This document shows, in pieces, positions 1 to 8,072 of a DNA stretch of 64,000 nt. Position numbers and translations under genes: made by a program. The stretch's first letter is position 1. Each line of letters starts with the position of its first letter. The DNA is taken from NCBI RefSeq assembly GCF_963676325.1, contig NZ_OY781099.1:3100001-3164000 (forward strand). Direction: 5' to 3'. This DNA is from an uncultured Bacteroides sp. (GTDB lineage Bacteria; Bacteroidota; Bacteroidia; Bacteroidales; Bacteroidaceae). The notes under the pieces were generated by a model. It was not told the DNA's origin and made no database searches. It was given only the letters and a program-made list of their open reading frames with translations.

Positions 1-1031
1 GAAAATTCAAAGGTAATTCCCTTGTCGTAACCAGCACGCTTGGCTGCTTCTAGTTTCAGACGGAGTTTATCGAACTTGATTGGGAAAAATTTAATAGGCA
101 TGTCGCGGTCGAAAGATTCAGCATTTGTCCAGCACTCCATGTGATACTTATCCGCAAGTTTTTTGTTCACTGCAAAAAAGGCATCGAGTTCATCATAGTC
201 AATGTGGCCATCCTGAAAAGCACAAGCATCAACCACATCATGGATTCCGTCAAATATTTCGCTCCATTCCTTTTCATGTTGCTCTACAGACACGGCTTCC
301 GCTTTGGTTAATCCTGCACCGGCCATCCCCATCACCGCTTTCTTTCCATCAATCCAAGGAGAGATAAAAGTTGGCAGTCCGCCCGAAATATCCTTGCATT
401 GCTTACCCATAGTATGAAAAGCACCGATTGCACCTTTAGTAGCGCGGCTGATTTCCCCGCTTATGTACCATCCTCCAAAGCTTTTATACTTTGAACCATA
501 CTTGCGCCACACTTCGTCTATCACATATTTATTATCTTCCACTTCCCAGGACATATCACCTGTATCCCAATATCTTCCAGAGTCATACAACCCGAAGTAA
601 AACTTCATGCCATACTTCTCAGCTAGTCGAAGATACATATCCAGTAAATCAACGGAAGGCATATAGCATCCTTTTTTCTTGAGCAGATACTCTGAAGGAT
701 AGGTAACAAACTTACGATAACCGGAGCGAATCATGATTACTGTATCAATTCCCATACTCTTCATATACCGGAAGTCCAGATCCCATTCTTTCTCTCCCCA
801 GTTCTGGTGAGGAATGTCATGCGAGATCTCATCGAGAAATGTACCGGTTATCTTCAGCCCGTTATTTTTGGGTACAATAAGTTTGCTTTCAACAGAGCCG
901 TCGGGTTTTAGCCCTCCTGCCCCACCAATGCTTTCTTCCTCCTTGAATCCCATCAAAGAAGGGATTACCATTGCGGAAGCTCCTGCAAGTGCGGCTTTTT
1001 TTAGGAAATCTCTACGTTCTTTTCTTTCCAT
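1..1031 (-). CDS. DUF4434/DUF5109-like putative glycoside hydrolase, partial (3' end off window)
   Basis: This gene starts at the ATG at 1031 and runs off the left edge; 343 complete codons are visible. The N-terminus has a twin-arginine-like export signal (RRDFLKK at residues 6-12, then a hydrophobic stretch to about 28). The body contains GTFLDEIS, HDIPHQNWGEKEWD, FYFGLYDSGRYWD and SFGGWYISGEIS, which look like the TIM-barrel family annotated DUF4434/DUF5109 in Bacteroides polysaccharide loci. The gene at 6945-8015 has the same kind of signal and fold (YWD, SFYGWYFPNES), so the two are probably distant relatives. It has its own promoter near 1277, almost identical to the one driving the neighbouring operon. 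Substrate is unknown. The family call is from pattern memory, not a search. Confidence 0.72.
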   Translation of the reverse strand, partial: MERKERRDFLKKAALAGASAMVIPSLMGFKEEESIGGAGGLKPDGSVESKLIVPKNNGLKITGTFLDEISHDIPHQNWGEKEWDLDFRYMKSMGIDTVIMIRSGYRKFVTYPSEYLLKKKGCYMPSVDLLDMYLRLAEKYGMKFYFGLYDSGRYWDTGDMSWEVEDNKYVIDEVWRKYGSKYKSFGGWYISGEISRATKGAIGAFHTMGKQCKDISGGLPTFISPWIDGKKAVMGMAGAGLTKAEAVSVEQHEKEWSEIFDGIHDVVDACAFQDGHIDYDELDAFFAVNKKLADKYHMECWTNAESFDRDMPIKFFPIKFDKLRLKLEAAKRAGYDKGITFEF

Positions 1032-1502
1032 AATATATTAATACTATTATTCTTTTTAAGAGAAATGAGATTATTCTTATTTCAACGGGTTGAATTTCAA
1101 AACTCTATCCAACTGTAATTACCTCTAAAAGTATCCGCTATAAACTTTCAATAAACCTTAGCAAGAAAGGAATGTTTGTTTAAGGGCGAACAAAAGATTT
1201 AATTAACTTCGTTTTATTAAAAATATAAAGAATTAGGTTAAACATAAAATATTATTAAAAATAATATTGTCTGCTACAAATATACAAATATTTATTATAT
1301 AACAAATATTTAATCTATTATTTTTTAATATAAGCCATATTTTATACAATAAGTAAAAGAAAAAATATAGAAACAAGGAAAAACAAAGTCTATAACATAT
1401 TACTTAATAATAAAAGATGCTCTTTTAAACTAAAAAACAGAAGTAACACATCTATATTTAAATGAAAAATTTATTAATATAAATAAAACAAACAGAATAA
1501 AT
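1032..1502. other. AT-rich leader and intergenic region
   Basis: No credible gene is present. The stretch holds the roughly 240-base 5' leader of the gene that starts at 1031. Within it are a perfect 14-base palindrome, TTCAACGGGTTGAA (1081-1094), and an AT-only inverted repeat around 1249-1270. Beyond about 1310 there is very AT-rich sequence up to the terminator of the transporter operon. Confidence 0.6.
1277..1306 (-). promoter_or_regulatory. Bacteroides-type promoter for the gene at 1031
   Basis: On the minus strand, TTTG at 1306-1303 is followed after 18 bases by TATATTTG at 1284-1277, matching the Bacteroides -33/-7 pattern (TTTG ... TAnnTTTG). The interval 1289-1308 is an exact 20-base copy of 14105-14124, where it sits inside the promoter of the adjacent operon. 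The two transcripts are therefore probably co-regulated. Confidence 0.6.
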
Positions 1503-1552
1503 ATAAAAAGTCCAGGCTTCACCAATACTTATTGAATGAAACCTGGACTTTC
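1503..1552 (-). terminator. Rho-independent terminator of the sugar-scavenging operon
   Basis: An inverted repeat pairs AAAGTCCAGG (1507-1516) with CCTGGACTTT (1542-1551), extended by TTCA/TGAA. On the minus strand the stem is followed by a T-rich run. It lies 34 bases past the stop of the transporter at 1586 and closes the long operon. Confidence 0.85.
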
Positions 1553-1585
1553 TCAACAAAATCAATACATTCTAAGAAATCATGC

Positions 1586-2596
1586 TCAATTTCCTCCTGA
1601 AACAATAATCAATACTAGACCCATAATGAATAAGACAAACATCAGAGTCAATAAAATATTAATTGTTTTAGAAGCTCCTTTAAATTCTTTCCAAATAAAT
1701 ACACCCCACATAGCAGCAACCATAGTCGCTCCTTGTCCTAAAGCATAAGAGATAGCAGCTCCAGCCTTACCTGCGGCAATATAACTGCAAGCAGTACCAA
1801 GTCCCCAAATTAGTCCTCCCAAAAGGCCAACTATATGAGTTTTCGTACATCCTTTAAAGTATTGGCTGTAAGTAACAGGTTCGCCAACAAAAGGCTTTTT
1901 CATCACTAAAGTGTTGAATATAAAATTGCTACCTAAAATACCCAAAGAAAAAATGAATAGAGCTGAATATGGAGTAACCATTCCTGATGTAGGCGATTCT
2001 AAATGATCTAGATCCATTGCAGAAGCCACAAAATGATAGAAAAAAGACATTAAAATACCAGCACATATAGCAACAGTGAGGCCTTTCTTTTTTGTTTTAC
2101 TTTCTTCATCGCTTTTTGTAACTTTACCTGAAGCAACACCATTAAATATAATGGCAACAACAATAAGCGCTACTCCAAAGAACAAGATCATAGGATCGCC
2201 CTTAGGTGCTCCTACATAATTAATAAGCACACCAAGAACAAGAGCTAAACCAACTCCAACAGGAAATGCCACAGACATGCCAGCAAGAGAAATAGCTGAT
2301 GATAATAAAATATTTGAAGCATTGAAAATTATACCTCCTATAAAGGCACTCCAGAAATTTCCACTGTTTACCTGAGACAAATCTTCGACAAAGCTTCGTC
2401 CATGTTCTCCGTTACTTCCAAGAGTAAAACCGAGAATAATGGATAAAAGGACTATACCGATAACGTAATCCCAATAGAACAGTTCGTATCGCCATGATTT
2501 TGAAGCTAACTTTTGAGTATTGCCCCAAGATCCCCAACAAAACATAGTTACTATGCAAAGTAATACTGCTAATGAATAATTGTCTACAATAAACAT
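1586..2596 (-). CDS. GRP/RhaT-like sugar transporter (ribose transporter candidate)
   Basis: A 336-residue integral membrane protein with about ten hydrophobic helices, of the drug/metabolite superfamily branch that includes glucose/ribose (GRP) and ureide permeases. The N-terminal CWGSWGN (residues 20-26) in the first helix and the C-terminal GLIWGLGT and YALGQGATMVAAMWGVFIWKE segments are typical of that branch. It is the last gene of the minus-strand operon and sits with a ribokinase and an ADP-ribosylglycohydrolase-fold enzyme, so ribose or a related pentose entering across the inner membrane is the likely cargo. A transporter of this kind also occurs in the ribose-utilisation (rus) locus of B. 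thetaiotaomicron, as I recall it. Family is fairly sure; substrate is inferred from context. Confidence 0.8.
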   Translation of the reverse strand: MFIVDNYSLAVLLCIVTMFCWGSWGNTQKLASKSWRYELFYWDYVIGIVLLSIILGFTLGSNGEHGRSFVEDLSQVNSGNFWSAFIGGIIFNASNILLSSAISLAGMSVAFPVGVGLALVLGVLINYVGAPKGDPMILFFGVALIVVAIIFNGVASGKVTKSDEESKTKKKGLTVAICAGILMSFFYHFVASAMDLDHLESPTSGMVTPYSALFIFSLGILGSNFIFNTLVMKKPFVGEPVTYSQYFKGCTKTHIVGLLGGLIWGLGTACSYIAAGKAGAAISYALGQGATMVAAMWGVFIWKEFKGASKTINILLTLMFVLFIMGLVLIIVSGGN

Positions 2597-2651
2597 AATT
2601 TATTTTTTTTAGTGAATGATTTAATCTGATAAATAAGAATATACAATGTTC

Positions 2652-3029
2652 TTATTTGCTCCTCTCCTTTATAATTTGCAAAAGCAATTCCGGCTCATAA
2701 GTTGTAATATAATCTACTCCTTTATCCAGATAAGTTTTGAATTCTTCTTTGGTATTTATAGTCCAGACATTTGTAGTCAAACCGAGTTTATTTGCTGAAT
2801 GAACCAAGTTTGAATCTGAGATATATGAATAGAATGAATAATCTATACCCGCTATATTATCAGCCTTTACCTCATTTACAGTTTTGTCACCAGATAGATA
2901 TGCAGTCTTAGCCGTAGGATCCAATTTATGAACACGCTTTAATGCATCATAACTAAAACTTATATATTCCACCTAACCTTGAGTTTTCATCTGGTGGACT
3001 ATTGATATAATGCTATCTGTAATCCTTGC
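2652..3029 (-). pseudogene. Remnant of a glycerophosphodiester phosphodiesterase
   Basis: The only open part is 106 codons beginning at a GTG (2972), encoding VEYISFSYDALKRV, LVHSANKLGLTTNVWTIN and GVDYITTYEPELL, which is the C-terminal third of a GDPD-family barrel. In the same frame directly upstream is a TAG (2973-2975). Before that are family-like codons (SIISIVHQMKTQG) reaching back to the stop of the preceding gene at 3030. The N-terminal two thirds with the catalytic HRG motif are absent. A deletion plus a stop codon has left a non-functional fragment. An intact gene would have released alcohols from glycerophosphodiesters in this operon. Confidence 0.8.
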
Positions 3030-4586
3030 CTATTTAAGAAGACTAATTTTAGAAGAATCTGTATAAATAATTGCGTCTCCCAAATAAACCTGTGCTTTAG
3101 AATCTGGATTTAACCAATTAAATGATACTTTATGCATTCCTTCTTTCAATTTGTAGATCCAATAAATATCTACTTTTCTGGAATCCAGAGTTGAAACCGG
3201 CAATTTTATTCTCCCCATATTTTGTCCATCTACCAATACCTCAACATCTGCAACATACTCGTTATCCGAGCATTGCACATATCCTTTAAAAACAGCCCCG
3301 TTCCCATTAAATTCAACATCCATCTCTTTATTCAAAGACTTATTAACAGAAATCTTTTCTTTAGGGAAATGACCTTCAAAGGATTGTTCATAATTAACAG
3401 CTACAGGTTTCTGGCATTTTATTATAACATTGTTATTAACTACTTTACCTCCTTTTTCTAAAATCATTGCTAATGCATGATTATAGCTAACTTTATAAGC
3501 CTTGTTCAAAGAATAGTTTGAATGTGAAAAAAGTCTGTCTTCTACTCCAGATAATGGTCTTTTCCAAACCTCCGGAATCTTACTATAACCAAGCATAACC
3601 CCTAAAATACCTGCAGCTGTTGATGGATTACAATCAGCATCTAATCCACAACGAGTTGAGATCTCTATTGATTTTCCAAAATCACCTTGTCCATATAATA
3701 AACCTATTGTAACATAAGCACTATTAATTAATGCATCAATATCAAGCGGAACAAAAACACCATCCGGACATCCGATATCACTACTCCATTTCTTTTCACA
3801 TTCAAACCAAGTCTGCTTCCAATCATTTGGATACAGTTTATGCCATTTTATAACATCACTAATACACTGATAAAAAGTAGTCTTAGCCGGTATTGTTTTT
3901 AAAGCCTCAGAAACTATAAACTCAATATTATTAGATGTATATGCCAAAGAATACATTGCAGCAACAAAGACTCCACCATACCATCCATTACCATAAGTCA
4001 TAATGTGACCTACTTTGTCTGATATTTCAGAGGAAGAATTAGGCATACCCGGAGACATTATTCCTGCAAAATCAGCTTCTATCTGAAAATCAATATCATC
4101 AGCATGTGGGTTATTTAACCAGGATCCTGAAGCCGGAGGCATTATTCCATTTAAAACATTATTACGGGCAACCTGATTTGCATGCCAAAGAGGATAACTG
4201 GCATGAGCGAAAGCTATTGCAAAAGAATCTGCAGGAGCCTTAAATCCTAAACGATCAAAGACATCAACAAAAGTCAGGTTAACATAAACATCGTCATAAA
4301 GTCCGGGAAAATTATCATAATACCATTTAATGCTTTCATTATTCCATTTTAAAGGAATATAGTCTTGAATCATTGTCCCATTATATAGAAACTCAACCGG
4401 GCCTCCATAAGTACATCCTATTGTTTTACCTGCCCATCCACCTTTTACTTTATCCAAAAGGACATCTTTAGTCAGCACTTTTTCATTAGGAGTGCTTGCT
4501 TTCTTGCCATTCAATAATGGACATGAAAATATTTCGGTCGAAATGATCAAGGTAAAAACACTTAAAAATAATCTAATCTTCATCAT
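3030..4586 (-). CDS. Exported ADP-ribosylglycohydrolase-fold enzyme
   Basis: A 518-residue protein with an N-terminal export signal; the cysteine at 22 could make it a lipoprotein, but the lipobox is weak. The ADP-ribosylglycohydrolase fold follows: VKGGWAGKTIGCTYGGP (residues 47-63), YDDV (97-100), ADDIDFQ (162-168) and the metal-binding DADCN (316-320), so the paired acidic metal sites look intact. A C-terminal beta-rich extension (about 390-518) is of unknown use. Members of this family hydrolyse N- or O-glycosidic bonds to ribose, and an exported version in the B. thetaiotaomicron ribose locus is annotated as a nucleoside hydrolase. With a ribokinase 10 bases downstream and a sugar transporter behind it, release of ribose from nucleosides or ADP-ribose-like compounds is the best guess. 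Confidence 0.8.
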   Translation of the reverse strand: MMKIRLFLSVFTLIISTEIFSCPLLNGKKASTPNEKVLTKDVLLDKVKGGWAGKTIGCTYGGPVEFLYNGTMIQDYIPLKWNNESIKWYYDNFPGLYDDVYVNLTFVDVFDRLGFKAPADSFAIAFAHASYPLWHANQVARNNVLNGIMPPASGSWLNNPHADDIDFQIEADFAGIMSPGMPNSSSEISDKVGHIMTYGNGWYGGVFVAAMYSLAYTSNNIEFIVSEALKTIPAKTTFYQCISDVIKWHKLYPNDWKQTWFECEKKWSSDIGCPDGVFVPLDIDALINSAYVTIGLLYGQGDFGKSIEISTRCGLDADCNPSTAAGILGVMLGYSKIPEVWKRPLSGVEDRLFSHSNYSLNKAYKVSYNHALAMILEKGGKVVNNNVIIKCQKPVAVNYEQSFEGHFPKEKISVNKSLNKEMDVEFNGNGAVFKGYVQCSDNEYVADVEVLVDGQNMGRIKLPVSTLDSRKVDIYWIYKLKEGMHKVSFNWLNPDSKAQVYLGDAIIYTDSSKISLLK

Positions 4587-4596
4587 AGGTTTTATT

Positions 4597-5508
4597 TTAA
4601 ATTATTTCTTTTCTATATGGGGCAGATGATTGAGCTCCCATACGAGTGACTGATATTGCAGATGCCCGGCATGCAAACTGAACAGACTCTTTAATAGATT
4701 TACCTTCCATTAATCCTACAACTAATGCTCCGTTAAAAATATCGCCCGCTGCTGTAGTATCAACAGCTGTTACTTTAAAAGAGGGAATAACCTCGCACTG
4801 TGAGTCCTTATATACAAAAGCACCCTTTGCACCCAAGGTAATTATCACACAACAAACGCCCAAATCATGCATCTTCTTTGCAGCCAATAAAGCAGAATCC
4901 TTATCAGTCACCTTTATCCCCGTTATAAGTTCAGCTTCAGTTTCATTTGGTGTAATTAAATACAATTTATTCAGTAAGTTGTTTGATAAAGCCTGAGCAG
5001 GAGCTGGAGCTGGATTCAAAATGACAGGTATATTCTTTTGATAAGCAATATCTGCTACTGCTTGTATTGTCTCCATTGGTATTTCCAATTGCATTAATAC
5101 ATAATCAAATTGTTCGATTATACTTGGTAAATCCGAAATATCTGATGCATGAAGATTTGCATTTGCTCCAGGAGCAACAACGATGCAATTTTCTGCATTA
5201 TGATCTACAGTTATTAAAGCCACACCAGAGGCATTATCAGGATCAACCAAAACGTACGAAGTATCAAGACCTTCGTTTTCGAATAGTTTCTTTGATGTTT
5301 CACCAAATGCATCATTTCCTATTTTACAAACGAAAGTAACATCTGCTCCTAAACGAGCTGCCGCAACAGCCTGATTAGCTCCTTTACCTCCAGCATTCAT
5401 AAAAAAGGTACCTCCCAAAACAGTTTCACCTGGTTTTGGCAAGCTATGCGACTTTACAACCATATCAGTATTTACGCTACCAATTACTAATAGTTTTTTT
5501 CTTTTCAT
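4597..5508 (-). CDS. rbsK: Ribokinase (PfkB family)
   Basis: A 303-residue cytoplasmic kinase converting ribose to ribose 5-phosphate. The N-terminal KKLLVIGSVNTDMVV, the sugar-binding GGKGANQ (40-46) and the catalytic AVDTTAAGD (base Asp about 256) are all present, and the length is normal for RbsK. I chose the ATG at 5508. The frame stays open to 5601, but that extra stretch overlaps the upstream esterase gene and encodes a non-homologous tail. From 5508 the gap to the esterase is 19 bases. Lying between an exported ribosyl hydrolase and an esterase, it is the intracellular step that fixes ribose as this operon's product. The broader PfkB group includes adenosine and fructose kinases, but the motif set fits ribokinase best. 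Confidence 0.92.
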   Translation of the reverse strand: MKRKKLLVIGSVNTDMVVKSHSLPKPGETVLGGTFFMNAGGKGANQAVAAARLGADVTFVCKIGNDAFGETSKKLFENEGLDTSYVLVDPDNASGVALITVDHNAENCIVVAPGANANLHASDISDLPSIIEQFDYVLMQLEIPMETIQAVADIAYQKNIPVILNPAPAPAQALSNNLLNKLYLITPNETEAELITGIKVTDKDSALLAAKKMHDLGVCCVIITLGAKGAFVYKDSQCEVIPSFKVTAVDTTAAGDIFNGALVVGLMEGKSIKESVQFACRASAISVTRMGAQSSAPYRKEII

Positions 5509-5527
5509 AGTATTTTTTCTTAGTATA

Positions 5528-6934
5528 TTATTTCCAGTTATCTGATCTATATTGAAGCAAAGGCAAACCATTAGAGTCAAAAAGATCTGGTATCGCATCA
5601 TTAGTAAAACAATACCTAAAAGCGATAGGATGAACTACCTTGTTTGACTCTATAACAATCTTATTTTTTACATTCTTCACCACCTTAGCTGTGTAAAACA
5701 ATTTATCTTCACCTGCTATTTGAAAACATCCTGAAGCTTCTTTAAACTTGGTTTTTAACTTATCCAATGACTTTATATTTATTACAATTTTATTACCTTC
5801 GATCTTCCATGCTTCAATTACAGGATGATTAAACACAGATTGAGTATGATATTGTTTGGACAAGACATAATCAGCAACCCTTTCACCTGCTCCTTTTTTA
5901 TTTCTGGGATGAATATCAGCAACATCATCCGTTAAGTCAGCAACAGAAACCAAACCCACATTGGAGACTGTTTTAGATACCAATTCTTGCTGCTCCCTTA
6001 ATAACGCAGCATTTATTCCAGAATAGCCATTCCATGGTGATATTTGCACGACATAAAAAGGAAAATTATTTGCAAATTTATTTCTCCACTCATTAATCAT
6101 AGTAGATAATAATTGCGAATAATCGGAAGAACAATCTGCAACATTAGCTTCACCTTGATACCAAAGAACTCCGGCAAAATTATATTTTGATATTGGATTT
6201 ATCATCGAATTATATAATAATGAACCACCTTTAGGAGCCCATCCGTATGGTTCTATATTTGATAGAAACCTTTTCATATCATTATTTTCAAAAGATTCCT
6301 TAGGCATCCATACCTGTATACATGTGCCTCCCCAATAGGCACCAACTAACCCCACAGGTTTATTGATTGCATTGAAGAGCTTTTTACCAAAGAAATAACC
6401 CAACGAACTAAAATCTGGCATTGTATTCTTGCTACACAAAACCCACTTACCCTTACAATCACTCCTTGGATATTCGTCATAATCCTGCTCAACTTGAAAG
6501 AAACGAATAGAATCATTCTCACAAGTATTTAAAGATTCCGGATCATTCAAGCCCCATTTGTAATTAAATTCCATATTAGATTGTCCTGAACACAGCCAGA
6601 CTTCTCCTACAAGTATATCTTGTATTTTAAGATACTGTTTTCCGCATATAAATTCTATTTTATATGGTCCAGTACCTTTCGGAGTTTTAATTGTTGTCTC
6701 CCAAAGACATCTGGCATCAATAGGAACAGAAATTGTATCCTTATCATTCCAGCTACAAACTATTTTTACCGTTTCTGCACCTGGTCCCCATCCCCATAAC
6801 TTACATTCAGATGATCCCTGCAAAACAGCATGATCACTTAGTATAGATGGTAAACGTAATTTTATTTGTGCCGATACTTGATTTGATAAAAAAGGGCACA
6901 TTATAAATATCAAGGCTATAAAATAATTCTTCAT
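5528..6934 (-). CDS. Secreted sialate O-acetylesterase-type SGNH esterase
   Basis: A 468-residue protein with a signal peptide (residues 1-22, cut after VSA). It is an SGNH hydrolase of the sialate O-acetylesterase (SASA) family: the nucleophile serine is in CSGQSNMEF (Ser117), the oxyanion region is around WYQGEANV (258-265), and the catalytic Asp-His pair is in DIHPRNK (D340, H342). It removes acetyl groups from sugars in the periplasm or outside. SASA proteins act on many acetylated glycans, so sialic acid is not implied; no other sialic acid genes are present. It overlaps nothing once the ribokinase start is corrected and follows the upstream gene by 10 bases, as part of the operon. Confidence 0.88.
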   Translation of the reverse strand: MKNYFIALIFIMCPFLSNQVSAQIKLRLPSILSDHAVLQGSSECKLWGWGPGAETVKIVCSWNDKDTISVPIDARCLWETTIKTPKGTGPYKIEFICGKQYLKIQDILVGEVWLCSGQSNMEFNYKWGLNDPESLNTCENDSIRFFQVEQDYDEYPRSDCKGKWVLCSKNTMPDFSSLGYFFGKKLFNAINKPVGLVGAYWGGTCIQVWMPKESFENNDMKRFLSNIEPYGWAPKGGSLLYNSMINPISKYNFAGVLWYQGEANVADCSSDYSQLLSTMINEWRNKFANNFPFYVVQISPWNGYSGINAALLREQQELVSKTVSNVGLVSVADLTDDVADIHPRNKKGAGERVADYVLSKQYHTQSVFNHPVIEAWKIEGNKIVINIKSLDKLKTKFKEASGCFQIAGEDKLFYTAKVVKNVKNKIVIESNKVVHPIAFRYCFTNDAIPDLFDSNGLPLLQYRSDNWK

Positions 6935-6944
6935 CTTAAATTAA

Positions 6945-8015
6945 CTATTTATTAATGATATTAGCATCATACCACTTTTTATATTGCTTATACAACCTTA
7001 CTGATTCCTGGTTTTCATGTCCGGCATACGCTTTTGAGCCCGGTTTATTCATACATCCAATATACTGGTAACATAATATCTTGTCAACAAAAGGAGAAAG
7101 ATCCTCCATTTGTTTCAATATACGTGTTTCAAAGTCTGCTGGTAAAAGATTTCCTTTGGTACCTTCCTCGAAATAGAATAATTCCATATCGGCCCAGATC
7201 CTTGCCCGTGATGCTTTTTGATGTGCTTTGTATAAGTTCTCAAAATATTTAGCCGGTTCACCCAGTCTGGTAGAATTTACACCAACCCCATCCTGATAAG
7301 CTATAATATCAATATTCATCCGTTCCAATTGCTTAACAAAAAAGTCATCTGACTTTTCTGCTTTTATATTATATGGAGCAATCATGTTTACACTATCAGG
7401 CATTAACATTTTTGCCGTTCTGGTGCAATCATTCATATAATTAATAAACTTGTCATCGAAATAAGGCATCAGGTAAGATTCATTCGGAAAATACCAGCCA
7501 TAAAAACTTTTATGATGACCATATTTATTAGTAACCTCTTCCATTGCCTTCGCCCGAAGTTTCCTAATACCAGGATCATTCATTAAAAAATCACCCTTCT
7601 GGCAATCTGCCCAGAAATCGTTACTTATAAAAAATTTAATTCCTACTTCGTCTGCCGCTGAAAGAACAGCTTCTAATGGATCATCGCAACCTAACTGATA
7701 TTGGGGCGCTAATCCAGACGGATAAATAGCTTTCCCATCCAAGGCTATTTCCTGAAGCACCAGATATTCAAATCCTATTTCACTAATCTCCTTTACTTTC
7801 TCTTTCCATTGTTCAGCAGTAAACTTTGCTAAAGCCGGATCCCAATATCTCCCTTCCGAGGGCAAAAGGTGTTGAAACTCAAACCAAGATCCTGAGATTG
7901 GTTTTATATTGGGATTTTGCGCCATTGATTTGAGCAATTTAGATTGCAATCCTCCGGGGATGAGAAGTGCAGCAGAACTAACACCCAAGAATTGTAGAAA
8001 ATTCCGTCTATCCAT
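6945..8015 (-). CDS. Exported DUF4434-like putative glycosidase
   Basis: A 356-residue protein starting at the ATG at 8015; the longer frame to 8057 only adds a polar leader before the export signal. The signal MDRRNFLQFLGVSSAALLIP is twin-arginine-like. The mature part has FEFQHLLPSEGRYWD, AEQWKEKVKEISEIGFEYLVLQEI, SFYGWYFPNES and MELFYFEEG, with repeated barrel-like beta/alpha units and acidic residues at strand ends, consistent with a DUF4434-type TIM-barrel hydrolase. It is probably a relative of the partial gene at 1-1031. No specific substrate can be read from the sequence. Operon position suggests it cleaves a glycan backbone alongside the alpha-galactosidase and acetylesterase. Confidence 0.72.
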   Translation of the reverse strand: MDRRNFLQFLGVSSAALLIPGGLQSKLLKSMAQNPNIKPISGSWFEFQHLLPSEGRYWDPALAKFTAEQWKEKVKEISEIGFEYLVLQEIALDGKAIYPSGLAPQYQLGCDDPLEAVLSAADEVGIKFFISNDFWADCQKGDFLMNDPGIRKLRAKAMEEVTNKYGHHKSFYGWYFPNESYLMPYFDDKFINYMNDCTRTAKMLMPDSVNMIAPYNIKAEKSDDFFVKQLERMNIDIIAYQDGVGVNSTRLGEPAKYFENLYKAHQKASRARIWADMELFYFEEGTKGNLLPADFETRILKQMEDLSPFVDKILCYQYIGCMNKPGSKAYAGHENQESVRLYKQYKKWYDANIINK

Positions 8016-8072
8016 ATTATTATTCTTTTCTATTATATAATCTTTGAAAACATTCAAATTTATAAAACTAAT

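Noticed and set aside
2652..2972. 106-codon frame as an intact small gene
   Set aside because: It starts at a GTG right after an in-frame TAG and is only the end of a GDPD barrel, so it is listed as a pseudogene.
5509..5601. 31-codon N-terminal extension of ribokinase
   Set aside because: It overlaps the esterase gene and precedes a normal RbsK N-terminus, so the ATG at 5508 was used.
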